A stretch of 9,329 bases of DNA from an uncultured Elusimicrobium sp. (GTDB lineage: Bacteria; Elusimicrobiota; Elusimicrobia; Elusimicrobiales; Elusimicrobiaceae): positions 1-9,329 of the forward strand of contig CAMGSK010000057.1 in the NCBI GenBank assembly GCA_946061795.1, given 5' to 3'. Under the pieces are notes generated by a model. That model had not been told where the DNA came from, did not search any database, and worked only from the letters and a program-made list of their open reading frames with translations. The translations under genes and the position numbers were made by a program. Positions 5,746 to 9,329 of the stretch are shown in pieces; position 1 is the stretch's first letter, and each line of letters begins with the position of its first letter.

Positions 5746-6498
5746 ATGGTCACGCGCGAGGACGTCGTTTCTTTTTTAAATGAATATTTGCACAGCGCCG
5801 AAATTCCGGACGCCAGCTTAAACGGCTTGCAGGCGGAAGGCCGCGCTCGGGTGCGCAAAATCGTATTCGGCGTATCGGCCGGATTGGAGCTGTTCAAACG
5901 CGCCAAAGCCGCCGGGGCGGATATGATTGTGGTGCACCACGGTTTGTTGTGGGGCAAAGAACAGCCGCTGACGGGTCTTTTCGGCCGCCGGGTGGCGTTT
6001 TTGTTGCAAAACCAAATCAGTCTGCTGGGCTATCATTTGCCGTTGGACAAACATCCGCTCATCGGGCACAATGCGCTGCTGTTGCAGGCTTTGGGCGCGA
6101 AGAACGTCCGTCCGTTCGGTGTTTACCACGGGCAGACAATCGGTTTTTGCGGGGAAATACGCGCCGTTTCTTTGCGCGCCGCCGCGGGAAAACTGGAGCG
6201 TTTTTGCTCGGCCAAAGCCTTTGCGCTGCCGTACGGCCCCAAAGAAGTTTGCACGGTGGGCGCGGTCAGCGGAGGCGGCTGGAGCATGCTGACGGACGCG
6301 ATAAACGAAAAGCTGGATTTGTTTGTGACGGGCTCTTTGGACGAACCCGCGCAGGAGCTCTGCCGCGAGGGCAAAATAAATTGCCTGGCGTTGGGGCATT
6401 ATAATTCTGAAAAACCGGGCGTATTGGCGCTGATGGATTTGACGCGCAAGGAGTTCGGCGTGGAAACGGAATTTATTGATATTCAAAATCCCATTTAG
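5746..6498 (+). CDS. Nif3-like dinuclear metal centre protein (DUF34)
   Basis: The 250-residue protein matches the single-domain Nif3/DUF34 family from end to end. Characteristic segments are SLNGLQ (24-29), IVVHHGLLW with metal-ligand histidines (H64/H65), YHLPLDKHP with Asp101 and His103, and the C-terminal GHYNSEKPGV with His218 and Glu222. These form the conserved binuclear metal site. The family (YbgI in E. coli) is nearly universal, but its reaction is unsettled; GTP cyclohydrolase-like and metal-related roles have been proposed. I therefore give no enzyme name. It is the first gene of the plus-strand operon, 12 bases before the M20 hydrolase, and its start overlaps the promoter of the divergent amidase gene. 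It has no Shine-Dalgarno; the ATG may be the 5' end of the mRNA. Confidence 0.93.
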   Translation: MVTREDVVSFLNEYLHSAEIPDASLNGLQAEGRARVRKIVFGVSAGLELFKRAKAAGADMIVVHHGLLWGKEQPLTGLFGRRVAFLLQNQISLLGYHLPLDKHPLIGHNALLLQALGAKNVRPFGVYHGQTIGFCGEIRAVSLRAAAGKLERFCSAKAFALPYGPKEVCTVGAVSGGGWSMLTDAINEKLDLFVTGSLDEPAQELCREGKINCLALGHYNSEKPGVLALMDLTRKEFGVETEFIDIQNPI

Positions 6499-6504
6499 GG
6501 GGAA
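6497..6504 (+). promoter_or_regulatory. Shine-Dalgarno of the M20 gene
   Basis: AGGGGGAA ends 6 bases before ATG 6511 and overlaps the nif3 stop codon TAG at 6496-6498. Ribosomes ending nif3 would stop on this site, which favours coupled translation. Confidence 0.65.
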
Positions 6505-6510
6505 CAGATA

Positions 6511-7746
6511 ATGAACGAAGCGAAAGAGTTGTTTAAAAAAATAGACGGATACAAAGATTTTGTCATTGACCTGCAGACCAAGATGACCGCCTGCCCGGCC
6601 GTCACGCCGCATACGGAAGGCGGATTGGGAGAGTCGGCCAAGGCCGAAGTGCTGCTCAGCGCGCTGAAAGCCATGAAATTTGACGAGATTAAAGTAGTGG
6701 ACGTGAAAGATTCCAAATCGCCGACCGGAGTCCGCCCCAATATTATCGCCAAATATTACGGGGAGAACCGCAAAAAAACGCTGTGGGTGATGGCTCATAT
6801 GGACGTAGTGCCGCCGGGAGATTTAAAACTGTGGAAAACGGACCCTTATAAAGTGGTTGTGAAGGGCGATAAAATCTACGGCCGCGGCGTGGAAGACAAC
6901 CAGCAGGGATTGGTGTCGGGACTGTTGGCCGTTAAAGCCATGATGGACGCCGGCGTCCGCCCGCCCGTCAATTATGCTTTGCTGCTTAATGCCGACGAAG
7001 AAGTGGGCAGCGAATACGGCATCGGCGCCATTTTGAAAAAACACGCCAACATCTTCGGCAAAGAAGACGAATTTATCGTGCCCGACGGCGGAAACGCCAA
7101 AGGCGATATGGTGGAAATCGCGGAGAAAAACATGCTGTGGCTGAAAATCACCACGTCGGGCAAGCAAACGCACGCGTCCACCCCGCAGAACGGCAACAAT
7201 GCTTTTGTGGCGGCCAGCTATTTGGTGGTGGCGCTGCGCGAATTGTATAAAACGTTCCCGAAAAAAGACCGCCTTTTTGACGTGCCTTACAGCGTTTTTG
7301 AGCCGACCAAACGCGAAGCCAACGTCCCCAACGTCAACACCATCCCGGGCAGCGACGTGTTTTATTTGGACTGCCGCGTGCTTCCCTGCTATACCAACAA
7401 ACAGGTCATTGATGCGGTGACGAAAACGGCGAAAACGATTGAGAAAAAGTTTAAAGTCAAAATCCGTATTGAGGTCATCATTTCCGAAGCCTCCAAACCG
7501 ACGGACAAGAACGCCGCCATCGTCAAAACTCTGGCCGCGGCAGTCAAGGCCGTTTACCGCAACCAGCCCAAAGTGCAGGGTGTGGGCGGAGGAACGGTGT
7601 CTTCCTTCCTGCGCAACGCGGGCTATCCCGCCGTGGTGTACTCCAAATTGGACGAAACCATGCACCAGCCCAACGAATATTCCAGCATTAAAAATACGTT
7701 GGGCGACGCCAAAGTGTTTGCGCTGGTGGCGATGAACTTAAAATAG
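6511..7746 (+). CDS. M20-family zinc metallohydrolase (ArgE/DapE/carboxypeptidase-like)
   Basis: The 411-residue protein has the full M20 layout: a catalytic domain split by a dimerisation (lid) domain at about 210-325. Metal and catalytic residues are visible: His96 and Asp98 in AHMDVVPPG, the bridging Asp129 in GVEDNQQG, the catalytic base Glu163 and ligand Glu164 in DEEVGS, Asp192 in PDGG, His221 in the lid (THASTP) and His385 near the end (MHQPNEY). Such enzymes hydrolyse amide bonds of N-acyl amino acids or peptides in the cytoplasm. Candidates are succinyl-diaminopimelate desuccinylase, acetylornithine deacetylase or a dipeptidase; sequence alone does not separate them. No lysine or arginine biosynthesis gene is adjacent, so a peptidase role is as likely. 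It is co-transcribed with nif3 and the pilin gene 8 bases downstream. Confidence 0.92.
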   Translation: MNEAKELFKKIDGYKDFVIDLQTKMTACPAVTPHTEGGLGESAKAEVLLSALKAMKFDEIKVVDVKDSKSPTGVRPNIIAKYYGENRKKTLWVMAHMDVVPPGDLKLWKTDPYKVVVKGDKIYGRGVEDNQQGLVSGLLAVKAMMDAGVRPPVNYALLLNADEEVGSEYGIGAILKKHANIFGKEDEFIVPDGGNAKGDMVEIAEKNMLWLKITTSGKQTHASTPQNGNNAFVAASYLVVALRELYKTFPKKDRLFDVPYSVFEPTKREANVPNVNTIPGSDVFYLDCRVLPCYTNKQVIDAVTKTAKTIEKKFKVKIRIEVIISEASKPTDKNAAIVKTLAAAVKAVYRNQPKVQGVGGGTVSSFLRNAGYPAVVYSKLDETMHQPNEYSSIKNTLGDAKVFALVAMNLK

Positions 7747-7754
7747 GTGCCTGT

Positions 7755-8171
7755 ATGAAAAAAGGTTTTACCGTTGTGGAAATCTTGGTCAGCGTCATCG
7801 TCTTTGCCGTGCTGCTTGCTTTTACCGCGCCGAAGTTTGTTTCTTTGGTGCATAAAGCGCGCGAAGGCGCCACCAAGCACCAGCTGGTGCGTTTGCGCAA
7901 CGCCATCGCGGCGTATTACGGGGAAAACCAGGGAGAATATCCGACGGATGACTTGACTTCTCTGGTGCCGAAATATATTGAGGCCCTTCCGAAAGCGGAC
8001 GTGCCCGGCTTTAAACCCAGCAACAAAGTCAGCGCGGGCTCGTATGAAGAAGCGTTTACCAAGACCGGCGGCTGGGCTTACGTCAGTGACCCCGCCGACC
8101 CGCGTTTCGGGGACGTATTCGTCAATACCGACCAAGAAGACAGCTACGGCAAAGCCTGGCATACGCATTAA
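7755..8171 (+). CDS. Type IV pilin / type II secretion pseudopilin (GspG-like)
   Basis: The 138-residue prepilin has a very short leader, MKKG, cut before Phe5. Glu5 of the mature protein (residue 9) is present in FTVVEILVSVIVFAVLLAF, the class III signal and N-terminal assembly helix. A globular part follows with YYGENQGEYPTDDLTSLVPKYI, typical of GspG-like pseudopilins, and a C-terminal GGWAYVSD...GDVFVNT segment that resembles the GspG end. There is no cysteine pair, unlike many type IVa pilins. The protein goes to the inner membrane and into a pilus or pseudopilus after processing by the peptidase encoded next door. A partial ribosome site, AGGTG, overlaps the M20 stop codon. A strong terminator follows directly after the stop. 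Confidence 0.9.
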   Translation: MKKGFTVVEILVSVIVFAVLLAFTAPKFVSLVHKAREGATKHQLVRLRNAIAAYYGENQGEYPTDDLTSLVPKYIEALPKADVPGFKPSNKVSAGSYEEAFTKTGGWAYVSDPADPRFGDVFVNTDQEDSYGKAWHTH

Positions 8172-8173
8172 GG
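8162..8173 (+). repeat. 12-bp direct repeat, copy 1 (pilin stop)
   Basis: TACGCATTAAGG spans the last codons and stop (CAT TAA) of the pilin gene. An identical copy lies 51 bases on, just after the terminator. The pair brackets the hairpin like a target duplication or the footprint of a tandem duplication. Confidence 0.9.
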
Positions 8174-8181
8174 TTTTACGG

Positions 8182-8213
8182 CCTCCGTCCCTCTGCGGGG
8201 CGGAGGTTTTTTT
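8182..8213 (+). terminator. Intrinsic terminator between pilin and prepilin peptidase genes
   Basis: A 10-bp GC-rich stem (CCTCCGTCCC with GGGGCGGAGG, one T-G wobble) closes a 5-base loop at 8182-8206 and is followed by seven T. It starts 10 bases after the pilin stop and ends 7 bases before the peptidase Shine-Dalgarno. There is little room for a new promoter, so peptidase mRNA must come mainly from readthrough, or from a promoter within the pilin gene. Confidence 0.9.
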
Positions 8214-8224
8214 ACGCATTAAGG
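8213..8224 (+). repeat. 12-bp direct repeat, copy 2 (peptidase ribosome site)
   Basis: This is an exact copy of TACGCATTAAGG. It overlaps the last T of the terminator tract and the first bases of the peptidase Shine-Dalgarno. Confidence 0.9.
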
Positions 8225-8226
8225 AG
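8221..8226 (+). promoter_or_regulatory. Shine-Dalgarno of the prepilin peptidase gene
   Basis: AAGGAG stands 5 bases before ATG 8232. It lies directly after the terminator and forms part of the second 12-bp repeat. Confidence 0.85.
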
Positions 8227-8231
8227 TTTGT

Positions 8232-9014
8232 ATGGAAAGCTTTATTTTATTTTTTTCCGCTTTGTTCGGCTTGATTATAGGAAGCTTTTTGAACGTGTGC
8301 ATTTATCGCATTCCTGCCGAAAAATCCATCGTGTGGCCGCCTTCTTTTTGTCCTAAATGCGGCGCGCGCATTAAGTTTTATGACAATATCCCCGTGCTCA
8401 GCTATCTTATCCTTTGGGGAAAGTGCCGCCGTTGCAAAGCGCCCATTTCCTGCCAATATCCCATTGTGGAGCTGCTGACGGGCGCCTTGACGGTTTTATT
8501 CGTGTGGCGCTGGGGGCTGACGGCGTGGACGGCGGTGGGCCTGACCGCGTTGTACTCTTTGATTATTTTGTCCGTTATTGATTTGCATTTGATGATTATT
8601 CCGGACCGTTTTTCGTTAGGACTCATAGTGCTGGGGCTGGCGTTTGCTTGGCTGAATCCGAATTTTGACGGAAACGGGTGGAGCCGCTTTTTGCAAGGCT
8701 TGCTGGGGGCCGGAGTCGGATTCTTTGGCACCCTGGCGGTGGCCTTGTTGGGCTTTGTTTTGTTTCGGAAGGAAGCCATGGGCGGCGGTGACGTAAAGCT
8801 TATGGGCGGCATCGGCGCAGTGGTGGGGTGGGAAGGAGTTATCACCACCATCATTTTCGCTTCCGTATTGGGATTGGTATATTCCGTATTTTTGATGATT
8901 TTTAAAGGAAAGGGCAAAGGAGACGCCATTCCGTTCGGGCCGTTTCTCAGTGCGGGCGCATTGATAAATTTATGCTATCTGGTCCGGCCGGAAATGCTGA
9001 CCATTCCGCTGTGA
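8232..9014 (+). CDS. pilD: Prepilin leader peptidase / N-methyltransferase (type IV prepilin peptidase, A24 family)
   Basis: The 260-residue polytopic inner-membrane protein carries both family domains. The N-terminal part has GSFLNVCIYRIP (17-28) and a zinc-binding four-cysteine motif, C40-x2-C43 and C65-x2-C68, of the methyltransferase half. The aspartic protease half has Asp117 in VIDLHLMIIPD and Asp187 in GGGDVKLM, the two catalytic residues at the cytoplasmic membrane face. It cuts prepilin leaders after glycine and methylates the new N-terminal residue. About seven or eight hydrophobic helices are visible. Length is normal to slightly short. The substrate encoded directly upstream fits its function. 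No other pilus assembly genes (ATPase, PilC-like protein, secretin) are in the window. The equivalent name in type II secretion is gspO. Confidence 0.96.
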   Translation: MESFILFFSALFGLIIGSFLNVCIYRIPAEKSIVWPPSFCPKCGARIKFYDNIPVLSYLILWGKCRRCKAPISCQYPIVELLTGALTVLFVWRWGLTAWTAVGLTALYSLIILSVIDLHLMIIPDRFSLGLIVLGLAFAWLNPNFDGNGWSRFLQGLLGAGVGFFGTLAVALLGFVLFRKEAMGGGDVKLMGGIGAVVGWEGVITTIIFASVLGLVYSVFLMIFKGKGKGDAIPFGPFLSAGALINLCYLVRPEMLTIPL

Positions 9015-9033
9015 GCAAACGTGATTTTAAATG

Positions 9034-9067
9034 AAAAAAGAGCGGCCTGTTGTGCCGCTCTTTTTTT
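9034..9067. terminator. Bidirectional intrinsic terminator between pilD and ruvC
   Basis: The 7-bp stem GAGCGGC/GCCGCTC (9040-9046 and 9054-9060) closes a 7-base loop. It is flanked by six A on the left and seven T on the right, so it has a U-tract in either direction. It sits between the convergent pilD and ruvC genes and can serve both. Confidence 0.92.
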
Positions 9068-9104
9068 ATGATTTTTGAGCGTTCCGGTTTAATGCCGGGA
9101 AGTT

Positions 9105-9329
9105 TCATTTTGGAAATTTTTTAAGTTGCTGCGCTTTGGCGGCTTTTAGTTTTTCTAAAAAGGCGGTTTGCAAATTGATTTGCCGCGCCAGCGGCGCCGT
9201 TTTCTGATGACAAATGGCGATGGCCACCGCGTCCGCCACGTCGTCCGGCTCCGGTTTTTTATCCAGGTTCAAAGTCAGCTGTACCATGCGCTGTACTTGT
9301 TTTTTATCCGCGGTTCCCGTGCCGCACAG
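9105..9329 (-). CDS. ruvC: Crossover junction endodeoxyribonuclease RuvC, C-terminal part
   Basis: The minus-strand reading frame is open to the window edge, so the 5' part of the gene is missing. The visible 74 residues include [20 protein letters not shown] and the motif [14 protein letters not shown], the C-terminal RuvC signature with the last two acidic catalytic residues, spaced as in E. coli KPQADAADALAIA. RuvC cuts Holliday junctions symmetrically as part of the RuvABC resolvasome. The lysine-rich end ([13 protein letters not shown]) is not conserved in the family. The gene converges on pilD across a shared terminator. An internal ATG at 9287 is not the start, because the RuvC similarity continues upstream of it to the edge. 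Confidence 0.93.
   Translation of the reverse strand: MCGTGTADKKQVQRMVQLTLNLDKKPEPDDVADAVAIAICHQKTAPLARQINLQTAFLEKLKAAKAQQLKKFPK

Noticed and set aside
5721..5957. In-frame upstream extension of the amidase
   Set aside because: It would run antisense through nif3 and hide the signal peptide, which starts at 5720.
5818..6798. Long minus-strand ORF (326 codons) over nif3 and the start of the M20 gene
   Set aside because: It is antisense to two genes with complete family motifs, its translation is rich in His/Arg/Gln with no domain, and it has no ribosome site.
6823..7665. Long minus-strand ORF (280 codons) opposite the M20 gene
   Set aside because: Shadow of a GC-rich coding strand; the product resembles no protein and the M20 reading is certain.
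9079..9103. Small inverted repeat (TTCCGG ... CCGGGAA) between the terminator and ruvC
   Set aside because: A four-pair core with a bulge and no T-run; too weak to call.
1..9329. CRISPR array, insertion sequence, phage genes or defence system
   Set aside because: No periodic repeats, transposase, integrase or known defence domains in any frame; all long genes have housekeeping or envelope families.

Overview
The window is an ordinary bacterial chromosome segment of moderate GC, densely packed, with no stretch over 100 bases that lacks a gene. Codon use, the short GspG-like type IV pilin, the bactofilin and M23 genes and the diderm-style periplasmic proteins suggest a Gram-negative-type anaerobe. 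My tentative guess is a gut member of the Elusimicrobiota, but nothing here proves the phylum.

Left part (minus strand, transcribed right to left from about 5723 to 1): a secreted N-acetylmuramoyl-L-alanine amidase, a membrane-anchored M23 (LytM) peptidase, a bactofilin, a membrane-anchored SurA_N-type chaperone-like protein without a PPIase domain, a PfkB-family sugar kinase, an AT-rich hexapeptide acyltransferase and a tRNA-Leu(CAA) cut by the window start. The first four look like a cell-wall and cell-shape module: peptidoglycan hydrolases, a bactofilin scaffold and an envelope chaperone. The last two enzymes appear to be additions to the transcription unit.

Right part (plus strand, 5746 to 9014): a Nif3/DUF34 metal-centre protein, an M20 metallohydrolase, a type IV pilin/pseudopilin and its prepilin peptidase. 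A strong intrinsic terminator sits between pilin and peptidase, so the peptidase probably depends on readthrough. A second, bidirectional terminator separates this operon from the convergent 3' end of ruvC, which runs off the right edge.

The most interesting signal is regulatory. The four protein genes without a Shine-Dalgarno sequence (acyltransferase, M23 peptidase, amidase, Nif3), and also the tRNA, each have an extended -10 element of the form TGnTAnnAT. For the protein genes it lies only 6 to 9 nt before the start codon, which predicts leaderless or nearly leaderless mRNAs. The genes inside the operons have Shine-Dalgarno sequences instead. At the divergent amidase/nif3 junction the two -10 elements are the same bases read on opposite strands.

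I see no CRISPR array, insertion sequence, prophage or new defence system.
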